A stretch of DNA of 64,000 nucleotides from Pseudooceanicola onchidii (GTDB lineage: Bacteria > Pseudomonadota > Alphaproteobacteria > Rhodobacterales > Rhodobacteraceae), in contig NZ_SPUW01000001.1 of NCBI RefSeq assembly GCF_004959925.1, positions 1,364,001 through 1,428,000 on the forward strand. Reading direction: 5' to 3'. Both the position numbers and the translations under genes were made by a program. Position 1 is the stretch's first letter. Each line of letters begins with the position of its first letter. The notes under the pieces were generated by a model that had not been told where the DNA came from, ran no database searches, and saw nothing but the letters and a program-made list of their open reading frames with translations. This document shows positions 8,623 to 16,772 of this stretch, piece after piece.

Positions 8623-10475
8623 CACGCAGCTTCCTCTGCCTTCTCAAGCTTTTCAAGCGCGGTCATCCAGAGCGCCTCGGCCTTCGCCATCGCTTCGCGC
8701 AACTCGGCGTATTTGCGGTTCCAGACCTCAAGCTCGCCGACCCGTTCGTCTTCGTAAAGCGCCGGGTCGGACAGCTTCTTCGACAGCTTGTCGCTCATGT
8801 CCTGCAGCTTGGTGACGCGCTCTTCGCACTTGCGGACATCGGCCTTCAGCGCCAGCATGGCATCCCGCGACGGACGCTTCGGTTTGTCTTTCTTATCAGA
8901 CTTCTGCGGACCAGAGTTCACGTTCAGAAGGAGGTTTCTGTAGGCTTCCAGATCATCCTCGTAAGGCGTGACGGCCCCGTCTTTCACCAGCCACAGCCGG
9001 TCCGCGACCAGCGACAGAAGATGCATGTCGTGCGACACCAGCACCACGGCGCCGGTATACGCCGTAAGGGCCTCAACCAGCGCCTCGCGGCTTTCGATAT
9101 CGAGGTGGTTGGTCGGTTCGTCGAGGATCAGCAGGTGCGGCGCATCAAGCGTCGCCAGCAGCAGTGTCAGACGTGCCTTTTGCCCACCCGAAAGCCGCCC
9201 GACCTCGGTTTCCGCCTGATCGGCGCCCAGACCGAATCCGGCCAGACGGGCGCGCAACCGCGCGGGGGCCTCATCCGGGCGTTCGCGGCGGATGTGGTCG
9301 ATCGGGGTCTCGTCCAGGTGCAGCTCGTCGACCTGGTGCTGGGCAAAGAACCCGATCCGCAGCTTGGACGATCGGCTGATCGACCCGTCCATGAGGCTCA
9401 GGCGGTCCGACAGCAGCTTGGCCAACGTCGACTTGCCCTCGCCGTTGCGACCCAGAAGCGCGATGCGGTCATCCTGGTCGATGCGCAGATCCAGCCGCGA
9501 CAGCACGCGCCGGTCGCCATAGCCCACGGCGCCCCCTTCGATGCGGATGATCGGGGGCGAGAGTTCCTCGGGCGAGGGGAAGGTGAAGACCGTGCGCGCC
9601 GCATCTTCGGGCGCGGTGATCTTCTCCATCTTTTCCAACATCTTGACGCGGGACTGCGCCTGTTTCGCCTTCGACGCCTTGGCCTTGAACCGGTCGACAA
9701 AGCTTTGCAGGTGCGCGCGTTTCGCATCCTGTTTCTTGGCCGCCGCTGCCTGCAACGCGCGCTGTTCGGCACGTTGCTTGGCAAAGGTGTCGTAGCCACC
9801 GGTATATAGTGTAAGTTTCTTGCCCTCGAGATGCAGGATCGCCCCCACGGCGCGGTTCAGCAAACCACGGTCGTGGCTGATGATCAGCACGGTGTGGGGG
9901 TAGCGCTGCAGATAGCTCTCCAGCCAGAGCGCCCCTTCGAGGTCAAGGTAGTTGGTCGGTTCGTCCAGCAGCAGCAGGTCGGGCTGCGAAAACAGCACCC
10001 CCGCCAGCGCGACGCGCATCCGCCAGCCGCCCGAGAAGGCCGAACAGGGCATGTGCTGTTCCGCTTCGGTGAACCCCAGGCCGCGCAGGATCGACGAGGC
10101 GCGTCCCTCGGCGGACCAGGCGTCGATGTCCGCGAGCCGCGTCTGGATGTCCGCGATGCGCGTGGGATCGGTGGCGGTCTCGGATTCGGCCATCAGGCTG
10201 GCGCGTTCGGTGTCGGCCGCCAGAACGGTATCGAGCAGCGAGACCTCGTTGCCCGGCACCTCTTGCGCGACGCCGCCGATGCGCGCCTTTTCGGGGACCG
10301 AGATCGCCCCGCCGTCCAGCGTCAGCTCGCCCCGGATCAGGCGGAAGAGGGTGGACTTGCCCGCGCCGTTGCGCCCGACGATGCCGACCTTGTGGCCTGC
10401 GGGGATCGTGGCGCTGGCCCCTTCAAGAAGGGGACGACCGGCGATGGAGTATGAGATGTCTTGGATACGCAGCAT
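8622..10475 (-). CDS. ABC-F family ATPase (duplicated ATP-binding cassettes)
   Basis: A 617-residue soluble protein with two ABC domains and no membrane segments. Walker A motifs are GRNGAGKST and GRNGEGKST, signatures are FSGGWRMR and LSGGQKAR, and Walker B motifs are LLLLDEPTNYLD and LLILDEPTNHLD. The two cassettes are joined by a long charged linker (AEQRALQAAAAKKQDAKRA), and the C-terminus is a coiled coil. ABC-F proteins act on ribosomes; this one looks closest to the YheS/Uup branch. The next gene (MarC family) starts inside its stop codon. Confidence 0.9.
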   Translation of the reverse strand: MLRIQDISYSIAGRPLLEGASATIPAGHKVGIVGRNGAGKSTLFRLIRGELTLDGGAISVPEKARIGGVAQEVPGNEVSLLDTVLAADTERASLMAESETATDPTRIADIQTRLADIDAWSAEGRASSILRGLGFTEAEQHMPCSAFSGGWRMRVALAGVLFSQPDLLLLDEPTNYLDLEGALWLESYLQRYPHTVLIISHDRGLLNRAVGAILHLEGKKLTLYTGGYDTFAKQRAEQRALQAAAAKKQDAKRAHLQSFVDRFKAKASKAKQAQSRVKMLEKMEKITAPEDAARTVFTFPSPEELSPPIIRIEGGAVGYGDRRVLSRLDLRIDQDDRIALLGRNGEGKSTLAKLLSDRLSLMDGSISRSSKLRIGFFAQHQVDELHLDETPIDHIRRERPDEAPARLRARLAGFGLGADQAETEVGRLSGGQKARLTLLLATLDAPHLLILDEPTNHLDIESREALVEALTAYTGAVVLVSHDMHLLSLVADRLWLVKDGAVTPYEDDLEAYRNLLLNVNSGPQKSDKKDKPKRPSRDAMLALKADVRKCEERVTKLQDMSDKLSKKLSDPALYEDERVGELEVWNRKYAELREAMAKAEALWMTALEKLEKAEEAA

Positions 10476-10520
10476 GGCGCGCGCTTAGCAGAGGGCAGGG
10501 CACAGGGCCAGAGGGAGAAT

Positions 10521-10550
10521 GGGGGCGCTGCCCCCGCCGCCCTTGGCGGC
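10521..10550. repeat. Two adjacent GC-rich hairpins in the ABC-F/ndk divergent region
   Basis: GGGGGC-GCT-GCCCCC (10521-10535) is directly followed by GCCGC-CCTTG-GCGGC (10536-10550), then CCCCCCGGGATATTTGAAGC. From memory, similar blocks of G-rich hairpin followed by a CGGGATATTT-like tail are scattered through Roseobacter-group intergenic regions, so this is read as a dispersed intergenic repeat. There is no T tract, so it is not a classical terminator. Confidence 0.45.
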
Positions 10551-10649
10551 CCCCCCGGGATATTTGAAGCAACGAGAAAGGCAGGGTCGCGGCGCGTGAC
10601 GGCTTTTCAAAGGGCCGGACCCATGCTAGGCGGGCGCCGATCCCGAAGC

Positions 10650-10665
10650 CGGAGCATTGGCTCCG
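10650..10665 (+). promoter_or_regulatory. Hairpin in the ndk leader
   Basis: CGGAGC-ATTG-GCTCCG forms a perfect 6-bp stem 22 bases before the ndk start, followed by the AT-rich stretch TATTATATATAGAGAG. In a high-GC genome this AT-rich tract stands out. It may be part of the ndk promoter or leader; no function can be shown from sequence alone. Confidence 0.35.
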
Positions 10666-10687
10666 TATTATATATAGAGAGATGACC

Positions 10688-11110
10688 ATGGCCACCGAAC
10701 GTACGCTTTCCATCATCAAGCCCGACGCCACCCGCCGCAACCTGACCGGCAAGATCAACGCCAAGTTCGAAGATGCCGGTCTGCGCATCGTCGCACAGAA
10801 GCGCATCAAGCTGTCGAAGGAACAGGCCGGTGTCTTCTACGCCGTGCACGCCGAGCGTCCGTTCTATGACGAGCTGTGCGAATTCATGGCTTCCGAGCCG
10901 GTCGTCGTGCAGGTGCTGGAAGGCGAAGGCGCCATCGCGAAGAACCGTGAAGTCATGGGCGCGACCAACCCCGCCGACGCGGCACCCGGCACCATCCGTG
11001 CCGAGTTCGCTGAATCGGTCGGCGAGAACTCGGTCCACGGGTCCGACGCACCGGAAACCGCAGCTGTCGAAATCGCCTACTTCTTCTCGGGTCTCGAACT
11101 GGTCGGCTAA
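10688..11110 (+). CDS. ndk: Nucleoside diphosphate kinase
   Basis: A 140-residue enzyme that equilibrates nucleoside di- and triphosphates through a phosphohistidine. It begins [18 protein letters not shown]. The active-site region [12 protein letters not shown] contains the catalytic His (near residue 117). The length is the family standard. An in-frame ATG six bases upstream (10682) exists, but the 10688 start gives the usual MAxERT N-terminus and has AGAGAG at proper distance. It is monocistronic, with a hairpin terminator just downstream. Confidence 0.95.
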   Translation: MATERTLSIIKPDATRRNLTGKINAKFEDAGLRIVAQKRIKLSKEQAGVFYAVHAERPFYDELCEFMASEPVVVQVLEGEGAIAKNREVMGATNPADAAPGTIRAEFAESVGENSVHGSDAPETAAVEIAYFFSGLELVG

Positions 11111-11120
11111 GCCCGAACTG

Positions 11121-11513
11121 TCAGATCTGAAGGGGCCGTGCCTGCGAGGGTGCGGTCCCTTTGTTTTGGGGCGTACGTTCAACGTGGTCGCGCAGGATCG
11201 CGGCGTTGCGCAGGTTGGCCTTCCATCCGACGTCGAAGATGTCGCCGATCAGCGGCACGAGGCCGATCACCCAGTCGATGCCGAGGTTCCGGGCCATGCG
11301 GGCCAGATCGCGGCGGGGCAGGCCCATGCGGTAGGCCTCCTGCAGGATAAACAGCGCAGGCGCGAGGGCGAGCGTGTCGCCGACACCCGGGACCAGACCA
11401 AGAATACTGTCGAGGCCCAGCCGGATGCGGGTGCCCGGCAGACGGACGGCGCGGTCCATCAGCCGGGCGATGCGCTCTGCCCTGGCCACGCGGGAGAGGC
11501 GCGGATCACTCAT
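11121..11513 (-). CDS. DUF4112 membrane-associated protein
   Basis: A 130-residue protein (MSDPRLSRVARAERIARLMDRAVRLPGTRIRLG). The segment LGLDSILGLVPGVGDTL and the later LGIDWVIGLVPLIGDIFDVGWKAN form the repeated glycine/proline hydrophobic hairpins of DUF4112. The function of the family is unknown. The start codon overlaps the stop of the upstream Pmp3-like gene (ATGA), so the two small membrane proteins are probably made together. Confidence 0.8.
   Translation of the reverse strand: MSDPRLSRVARAERIARLMDRAVRLPGTRIRLGLDSILGLVPGVGDTLALAPALFILQEAYRMGLPRRDLARMARNLGIDWVIGLVPLIGDIFDVGWKANLRNAAILRDHVERTPQNKGTAPSQARPLQI
11130..11166 (+). terminator. Probable ndk terminator, located inside the end of the convergent gene
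   Basis: AAGGGGCCG (11130-11138) can pair with CGGTCCCTT (11153-11161), with one G-T pair, and is followed by TTGTTTT. It lies 20 bases behind the ndk stop and overlaps the last codons of the convergent DUF4112 gene. Confidence 0.6.
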
Positions 11514-11683
11514 GCCCGGGCCGGTCCACGGGACAGGATGATGTAGATCGCGTGGATGATACCGGGGATGTAGCCCAGGATCGTCAGCAGCAGGTTCAGC
11601 CAGAAGGCACCGCCAAGTCCCACCTGAAGAAAGACACCAAGCGGCGGGATGAAGATCGCGACGAGGATGCGAAGAAGGTCCAT
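11510..11683 (-). CDS. Pmp3/YqaE-family small membrane protein
   Basis: A 57-residue protein beginning MDLLRILVAIFIPPLGVF and continuing QVGLGGAFWLNLLLTI LGYIPGIIHAIYII. This is the two-helix Pmp3/UPF0057 pattern: PPLGVFL, WLNLLLTILGYIPGIIHA. Members are associated with salt and membrane-potential stress in yeast, plants and bacteria. It overlaps the following DUF4112 gene by four bases. A purine-rich AGGAACAG sits just ahead of the ATG. Confidence 0.85.
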   Translation of the reverse strand: MDLLRILVAIFIPPLGVFLQVGLGGAFWLNLLLTILGYIPGIIHAIYIILSRGPARA

Positions 11684-11743
11684 GATCTGTTCCTTTCAAT
11701 ACAGTGTTGAAAGGATAACGGCGGGATTTCGCCTTCGGTTCCC

Positions 11744-12082
11744 TCAGCCCACGCGGACCCCGATGGCATCAAGGAACCGGGCAAGCTCGGCGGGCAGGCC
11801 CGCAACCTCGGGCGGGGGCCCCGCGGCGCGGATCCGATCGAAGCGTTGACGCAGGGCGTCTTTCTCGGCACCCTTGCAGTCGTTCCACGGGCGGCCCTGC
11901 AATCCCATAACCAGCGCGTAATAGCCGATGAAGTGCGGCCGGGTGCCCGTGGCGATCAGCCTGGCATAGGTGGCGTCGGGCCCAAGATCGCGGACCTCGT
12001 CAGCCGTGGTGATCCCGGCGCGCCGGTATGGGTCGACCGAGGCCGGACCGATGTTGCGGATCGCGATGACCGGATCCGACAT
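11744..12082 (-). CDS. TfoX C-terminal-domain protein
   Basis: A 112-residue protein, MSDPVIAIRNIGPASVDPYRRAGITTADEVRDLG. IGPAS...AGITT..E...LG is the helix-hairpin-helix-like pattern of the TfoX C-terminal domain; the N-terminal TfoX domain is absent. GYYALVMGLQGRPWNDCKGAEKDALRQRFD continues the match. Stand-alone C-terminal domains of this type are common and uncharacterised; a role in competence is not implied. It lies three bases behind the TetR gene on the same strand. Confidence 0.75.
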   Translation of the reverse strand: MSDPVIAIRNIGPASVDPYRRAGITTADEVRDLGPDATYARLIATGTRPHFIGYYALVMGLQGRPWNDCKGAEKDALRQRFDRIRAAGPPPEVAGLPAELARFLDAIGVRVG

Positions 12083-12085
12083 CTG

Positions 12086-12754
12086 CTACTTCCGCGTCAT
12101 CGCGTCGAGCCCGTCGAGGATCAGGTCGAGGCCGAAGTCGAAATCGTCCACCTCGGGCGTGCTAGCGCGGGCCAGATCCTCGGTCCTGCGATAAAGGCTG
12201 GGGTAGCGGTCCTTCGGGATCTCCTTGAGGTCCTTCTTGGCGGCCCTTGCGATTTCGCGGGTGCGGGTCGGGCGCACCAGCCGCTGCAGGGTGAAGCCGT
12301 AGACGTGGTTGTCGATGGTGTTGCGCGCGTGATCGGCCTGCGCCGGGGTGAAGCCGACGGCCATCAGGCAGCCGAGCGTCGCGTCGAGGTATTCCATCAT
12401 CATCGGCCCCGGCGCGCGCGGCTGCTGGAACTGCGCCGCCGCCCAGGGGTGGCGCATCAGCACCCGGTGCGCCGATTGCGACCGCGTCTTCATCTGGCCC
12501 TTCCAGTCGAAGTCCGGCGTCGGCAGGTCGATCTCTCCGGCGACCATGTCGGTGATCCCGGCCACGATGTCCGCCTTGTTGCCGATGTGATTATAGAGAG
12601 ACATGGCCTCGACGCTCAGCCGGGTGGCCACCTTGCGCATCGACAGTGCCGTCAGGCCTTCGTCGTCCGCCAGCGCCAGGGCGGCGGTCAGGATGCGGTC
12701 GCGGGAAAGGGGCAGGCGGGTCTGGGTCATCATGGTCGGGTCCCGTGTCGTCAC
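12086..12754 (-). CDS. TetR/AcrR-family transcriptional regulator
   Basis: A 222-residue regulator. The N-terminal helix-turn-helix is clear: LSRDRILTAALALADDEGLTALSMRKVATRLSVEAMSLYNHIGNKADI. The MSLYNHIGNK recognition helix resembles TetR proper, and the C-terminal half is of the TetR_C type. A small dyad, CTTACGCTGTAAA (12757-12769), lies immediately upstream of the start and could be an operator, although the same motif occurs elsewhere in the window. No dedicated target gene is evident; a Hint-domain gene is divergent. Confidence 0.85.
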   Translation of the reverse strand: MTTRDPTMMTQTRLPLSRDRILTAALALADDEGLTALSMRKVATRLSVEAMSLYNHIGNKADIVAGITDMVAGEIDLPTPDFDWKGQMKTRSQSAHRVLMRHPWAAAQFQQPRAPGPMMMEYLDATLGCLMAVGFTPAQADHARNTIDNHVYGFTLQRLVRPTRTREIARAAKKDLKEIPKDRYPSLYRRTEDLARASTPEVDDFDFGLDLILDGLDAMTRK

Positions 12755-13061
12755 CCCTTACGCTGTAAATGACTTGGGCGCGGGGAAACAGACCCCTGAC
12801 ACAAATCTTAACGGACGGTTCGGAGATTCGTCCAAAATGGGGCAGCTCTGCCTCAAATTCGAATCGAAATATGGCCGTTTTGGCCCCGGTCGGTAAACAG
12901 TTTTACCCGGTTGGCCGAACTGTTCGCGGATCGGGTGGGGCAAATCCGTAAAACACCGGAAATGAGCCCCTTTTCCGCCTTTTTTCACCACCCCCTGCCC
13001 AATTCGTGTATTCAGTTTGTGGGGGCCTTGAAGATTGCATGAGCAAGACGAGAGGCAGAAG
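12755..13061. other. Divergent intergenic region between the TetR gene and the Hint gene
   Basis: 307 bp without a gene. It is more AT-rich than its surroundings and includes short palindromic patches such as GGTAAACAGTTTTACC (12893-12908). A purine-rich AGAGGCAGAAG precedes the Hint-protein ATG. Both divergent promoters must lie here, but no confident -35/-10 pair was identified. Confidence 0.4.
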
Positions 13062-13760
13062 ATGTCGAAGTTTGAAGCTTACGAGCCGAAGGGCGGTAAC
13101 GGTCAGATCGAAGGTGCGGAAGCGCGCCGTGTTGGCAAGCGTGGTGCGATTGCCTGCTTCGTGGCCGGAACCAAGATCCTGACCATGGAAGGGCAGCGCC
13201 CGGTCGAACAACTGGTTCCCGGCGACCGCGTGATGACCCGTGACCACGGTCTGCAGTCCCTGCGCTGGATCGGCTGCCGTCACGTCGATGGCTCCGAGAT
13301 CAAGGAATTCGACAGCGTTCGCCCGATTCGCATTGCCGCGGGTGCCCTGGGCAACGGCATGCCGGTGCGTGACCTTCTCGTTTCCCCGGAACACCGTGTG
13401 ATGGTGTCGGGTGACAAGGTCGCCGAACTGATCGGTGAAGACGAAGCCCTGATCGCCGCCAAGTACCTGGTCGGCCGCGACGGCATTACCGTCGAAAAGG
13501 TCGAGGCCGTCATCTATTACCACCTGATGTTCGACGATCACGAACTGGTCATGTCGGAAGGCACCTGGACCGAAAGCTTCCTGCCCGGTCTGAGCGCCCT
13601 GAACGGCATGGACGTCGAGGCGGTCGAAGAACTGTACGCGATCTACCCCGAACTGCGCCTTCTGCCGACGCCGTTCAAACCGGCCCGCGCCTCGATGGAC
13701 CCGGTGATCGCCAAGATGCTGTCGGCCGACGCCGGCCTGCTGGTCAAGAACGACGCCTGA
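13062..13760 (+). CDS. Hint-domain (hedgehog/intein-type) protein
   Basis: A 232-residue protein with an N-terminal tail of 31 residues and a Hint domain beginning at Cys32 (GAIACFVAGTKILTMEG). The block RPVEQLVPGDRVMTRDHG and the histidine motif LLVSPEHRVMVSG are typical of the Hint_2 family common in Rhodobacterales, where the domain often ends secreted calcium-binding proteins. Here it is nearly stand-alone. Its C-terminus (MLSADAGLLVKNDA) lacks a canonical His-Asn splice junction, so cleavage or splicing is unproven. The ATG at 13062 is preferred over an upstream in-frame TTG because of its ribosome binding site. Confidence 0.8.
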   Translation: MSKFEAYEPKGGNGQIEGAEARRVGKRGAIACFVAGTKILTMEGQRPVEQLVPGDRVMTRDHGLQSLRWIGCRHVDGSEIKEFDSVRPIRIAAGALGNGMPVRDLLVSPEHRVMVSGDKVAELIGEDEALIAAKYLVGRDGITVEKVEAVIYYHLMFDDHELVMSEGTWTESFLPGLSALNGMDVEAVEELYAIYPELRLLPTPFKPARASMDPVIAKMLSADAGLLVKNDA

Positions 13761-13863
13761 TCCAACCGCTTGTCTTTTGAAATGGCTTAAGATTTTTTCA
13801 AGACTACTATACTGAAACCCTCTGGTCCATTTGACCAAACTGCATGCAGCATTTCAGTAGGAG

Positions 13864-13895
13864 AGACGCCTGGCCCCGGCCGGGCGTCTTTTTTT
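13864..13895 (+). terminator. Rho-independent terminator after the Hint gene
   Basis: AGACGCC-T-GGCC-CC-GGCC-G-GGCGTCT forms a long stem with one mismatch, followed by seven T residues. It sits about 100 bases after the Hint-protein stop. Confidence 0.9.
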
Positions 13896-13993
13896 GCGGA
13901 CGGGTCCAAAGAGCTTTGTATGATTGTTCGGCTCTTCTTGCATTCTTTGATCTGAGGCGTCACCCTTGCAATAACATATACTGAGGCGACGAG

Positions 13994-15166
13994 ATGTTTA
14001 GAATTGACAGAGAATCCAACAAGATGTGCAAGTTGGAGCGAACTACATTTTCGCACGCGGGTTTCAAGGAGCGTCAGCATCTTCAGGAATGGTTGGCTTC
14101 GGAGCCCAACGCTCTCTGTGAGGCAATGGGGGAAAAACCTGGAAGTTTATTGATTATCCAAAAAGAGTTTGATGGTTTCTCTGAAACAAAAGAGCGGTTA
14201 GACCTTCTCGCTTTGGATCGGAGTGGCCAGCTGGTGATTATTGAAAACAAACTTGATGACTCGGGTCGAGATGTAGTCTGGCAAGCAATGAAATATGCTG
14301 CGTATTGTTCCACCTTGAAAAAGGCAGACGTTATATCGATATACCGGCAGTATCTAGGAAAAACAGGCAGCCAAAAAGACCCAGCTTTGGATATTTGCGA
14401 GTTTTTGGGCGAGGAGAATTTGGATGAAGTAAAGATAAACGACGGTGTAGCGCAAAGAATCGTATTTATTGCTGCAAATTTCAGAAAAGAAGTCACTTCG
14501 ACCGCACTTTGGTTAGGTAGCCATGGCATTGATGTGCGATGCGTCAAGATATCTCCATATGTCTATGGCAGCGAAGTATTCATAGATCTGCTTCAGATTG
14601 TGCCGCCTCCGGAAGCCGCTGATTATATGATCCGTATGGCTGAAAAGGATAGTGAAGAAAAAAGTACGACTGGTGCCCTTAAGGAGGCTCACCGGTTACG
14701 TTTGGCGTTTTGGGAACACTCCATTGAGAAGCTGAGGAGTGATGGATCGCCCAGATTTCAACATGTCAATCCGACCAAAGAGAATTGGATAAGTGTTGGT
14801 ACTGGCGTTTCTGGCTGTATGTACTGTGCGGTGGTTGTGAAGACTGCCGCTAGGGTTGAATTTGTCATGCAAAGGTCTGATGAAGCTGAAAATGATTGGA
14901 TTTTTGAGGAGTTGAAAAGAGACAGGCTCAGTATTGAACACGATTTCGGCGGTTCGTTGGTGTGGAAGCCTATGGCGAACATGAAGCGAAGTGCTATTGC
15001 AATCGAAGCAAACTTTGACACCTCTGACAGAGATCAGTGGGTGGATATTGCTGATTGGATGGCAGACAATATATCTCGTCTGGAAGGGGCGCTAAAAGAC
15101 AGGCTGGCAAAATTAAACGCGCGCCTCAAGTCAGGTCAGGCATCCGCGCAGCTTACCGCTAAATAG
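13994..15166 (+). CDS. DUF4268-type protein with a PD-(D/E)XK nuclease-like N-terminal domain
   Basis: A 390-residue protein. Residues about 55-110 hold a nuclease-like core: Asp70 in RLDLLALDRSG, then VIIENK with Glu84 and Lys86, followed by the helix WQAMKYAAYC. This is the D-x13-E-x-K spacing of PD-(D/E)XK enzymes. The C-terminal part (HRLRLAFWEHSIEKL, RDQWVDIADWMADNISRLE) matches DUF4268, often found in restriction- or defence-related proteins. Base composition is visibly AT-richer and codon use differs from neighbours, suggesting transfer. It lies outside the element boundary at 15235. An internal Met11 start is possible. No methyltransferase partner is adjacent. Confidence 0.7.
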   Translation: MFRIDRESNKMCKLERTTFSHAGFKERQHLQEWLASEPNALCEAMGEKPGSLLIIQKEFDGFSETKERLDLLALDRSGQLVIIENKLDDSGRDVVWQAMKYAAYCSTLKKADVISIYRQYLGKTGSQKDPALDICEFLGEENLDEVKINDGVAQRIVFIAANFRKEVTSTALWLGSHGIDVRCVKISPYVYGSEVFIDLLQIVPPPEAADYMIRMAEKDSEEKSTTGALKEAHRLRLAFWEHSIEKLRSDGSPRFQHVNPTKENWISVGTGVSGCMYCAVVVKTAARVEFVMQRSDEAENDWIFEELKRDRLSIEHDFGGSLVWKPMANMKRSAIAIEANFDTSDRDQWVDIADWMADNISRLEGALKDRLAKLNARLKSGQASAQLTAK

Positions 15167-15234
15167 TTTTTTGCTAGTGATGCAACCGATATCACGGTCT
15201 GCCTTTACATCCTGACGCAAGATCGTGCGTTAGG

Positions 15235-15262
15235 GAAAGTGGCGGAGAGACAGGGATTCGAA
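15235..15262. repeat. attL: copy of the tRNA-Ser 3' end
   Basis: 28 bp identical to 35790-35817: GAAAGTGGCGGAGAGACAGG followed by GATTCGAA. The match stops in the T-arm of the tRNA, so this is an attachment-site remnant and not a tRNA gene. It defines the left element boundary. Confidence 0.9.
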
Positions 15263-15274
15263 TGCGACATTCTG

Positions 15275-15295
15275 CATCCTGAAAAAGCCATGATT
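15275..15295. repeat. Left sub-terminal inverted repeat of the element
   Basis: CATCCTGAAAAAGCCATGAT plus T. Its partner lies inverted at 35750-35769 (reverse complement CATCCTGAAAAGCAATGATT): one single-base gap and one substitution. Each copy lies 12 to 20 bases inside the 28-bp att core, a symmetric position suggesting a binding site for recombination proteins. Confidence 0.65.
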
Positions 15296-15339
15296 TCAAG
15301 ATAGTTGCGACACATCACGATGCGACACATGCCGGGCAT

Positions 15340-15362
15340 TGTGTAGCAAAATGTGGAGCAAA
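15340..15362. repeat. Left copy of the 23-bp arm-type repeat
   Basis: A 23-bp sequence repeated identically in the same orientation at 35696-35718. It is itself a pair of related units, TGTGTAGCAAAA and TGTGGAGCAAA. Being about 75 bp inside both att cores, it is a good candidate for the arm-type site of the tyrosine recombinase. Confidence 0.65.
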
Positions 15363-15410
15363 CCCGGCTGAAGCTATGGCATCGGGACCGGGTCCGATAC
15401 GGGGGAAATC

Positions 15411-16742
15411 ATGGCGGGATTGCATAAGCGAAACGGCACTTGGCATCTCCGGATGCGGGTCCCGCGTAGATATCTCGATGTCGCCGGTCGCAGTGAGATT
15501 CACCGCAGTCTTCGGACGGACAGCGAGCGACGCGCGCGCGAGCTGCTGCCCGCCGCTGAAGCTCAGATCCTCAAGGACCTTGAGGCCATGCGGGCGCTCA
15601 CACTGGAAATGTCAGACTCCATAGATCAACTGGCCGCTGCCTCGCATATCGCTGCCAATGAAGGATTTCTATATCGCCCAGTCGCGGAACTCGTGACGGC
15701 ACCCCTGGATGAGTTGTTGGGTCGGTTCGCCGCCGTGGAAAGGCATGGAGGCGATCCAACGGTCGCGAAGGCCGTGCTTGGCGGCGTGGAGCAGACGGGC
15801 CTGCGACTATCCCAGTTCGCGGCTGCTGATGAGCAGCTTGCTGCATTCGACAATCGGTTCAAAAATCCCAACCAGATGCGGGTCTGGCGCAATGCGAAAA
15901 TCCGGGCTGCCAGCAACCTACGGGCGGCGTTGGACGGTGCCGACATCCTCGTTGAGGATATCGACCATGCGGTCGCGCTACGGCATCGAGCGTGGTGGAA
16001 GCGCAGGGTGGCTGCCGAAGGCCTTGCGATTGAGAGCGCAAACAAAGAGTTCGCCAACCTCGCAGGAATGCTTAGGCGTTACTACGAGAACATCGCGCGA
16101 CCGAACCCTCCCGAGCCGTATCGGAGGGTCAGTTTGCGTGATCGGCACAATAATGAAAACCGGAGGCTCGAAATCCCGACCGACTGGATCGTCGAGAAAT
16201 GGTTTGCACCCGGGGCGTTCGACAATCTCAATGCGGAGGCGCGTGACATCCTGCTGATCTCCATCGAGACGGGGTGTCGGCAATCAGAAATCCATGATCT
16301 TCCGCCAGAGGCGATCGTGCTGGATGCAGCTATTCCCCATATTCTCGTCGCGAATAACAACGGCGAGCTCCGACGCGAAATCAAGAACACCGCTTCAAAA
16401 CGAAAGGTGCCATTGGTGGGCGTCGCCTTGGCGGCGGCACGGCGAAACCCGGATGGGTTCCCGAGGTATCGCGGAAAAGGCGGATATTCCGGCAATGTGA
16501 ATGGCCGTCTCAGGACAAGTGGTCTCTTTCCTTCGCCAGAGCACACGATCGGAGGTCTGCGGCATTCCTGGGAGAGCAGGATGGAGGCGTTCCGGGTGAG
16601 CGAAACGGAGAAGGGCCACATGATGGGCCACAGCATCAAAAAGATCCGGGGGCGGCCGGTCTACGGTGACGATGTGACGCTCGAAAAGCGGCACGAGATT
16701 GCCCAGCAGCTGTCCTTGCCGGTGCCCGATCATCTCGCATGA
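15411..16742 (+). CDS. Tyrosine recombinase / integrase
   Basis: A 443-residue integrase. The N-terminus (HKRNGTWHLRMRVPRRYLD) is of the DUF6538 type often fused to phage-like integrases, followed by a core-binding region and the catalytic domain from about residue 255. Catalytic residues: Arg290 (ETGCRQSE), Lys325 (EIKNTAS), Arg384 (GGLRHSW), His407 (MMGHSIKK) and Tyr418 (RPVYGDD). The first His of the usual HxxR box is replaced by Gly381, a tolerated change in the family. It is next to attL and should catalyse integration into tRNA-Ser. Confidence 0.9.
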   Translation: MAGLHKRNGTWHLRMRVPRRYLDVAGRSEIHRSLRTDSERRARELLPAAEAQILKDLEAMRALTLEMSDSIDQLAAASHIAANEGFLYRPVAELVTAPLDELLGRFAAVERHGGDPTVAKAVLGGVEQTGLRLSQFAAADEQLAAFDNRFKNPNQMRVWRNAKIRAASNLRAALDGADILVEDIDHAVALRHRAWWKRRVAAEGLAIESANKEFANLAGMLRRYYENIARPNPPEPYRRVSLRDRHNNENRRLEIPTDWIVEKWFAPGAFDNLNAEARDILLISIETGCRQSEIHDLPPEAIVLDAAIPHILVANNNGELRREIKNTASKRKVPLVGVALAAARRNPDGFPRYRGKGGYSGNVNGRLRTSGLFPSPEHTIGGLRHSWESRMEAFRVSETEKGHMMGHSIKKIRGRPVYGDDVTLEKRHEIAQQLSLPVPDHLA

Positions 16743-16772
16743 TCGTGGCAAAACCGGGTGCTGCGGCAAAAT

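Noticed and set aside
10521-10550. Terminator of ndk or of the ABC-F gene
   Set aside because: It lies upstream of both divergent genes and has no T tract.
1-12754. Signs of transfer in the lpt-pepA-ABC-F region
   Set aside because: Gene order, overlaps and composition are ordinary chromosomal features of the group.
15235-15262. Possible second tRNA-Ser gene
   Set aside because: Only the 3' end is present; the match stops in the T-arm and no anticodon stem follows.
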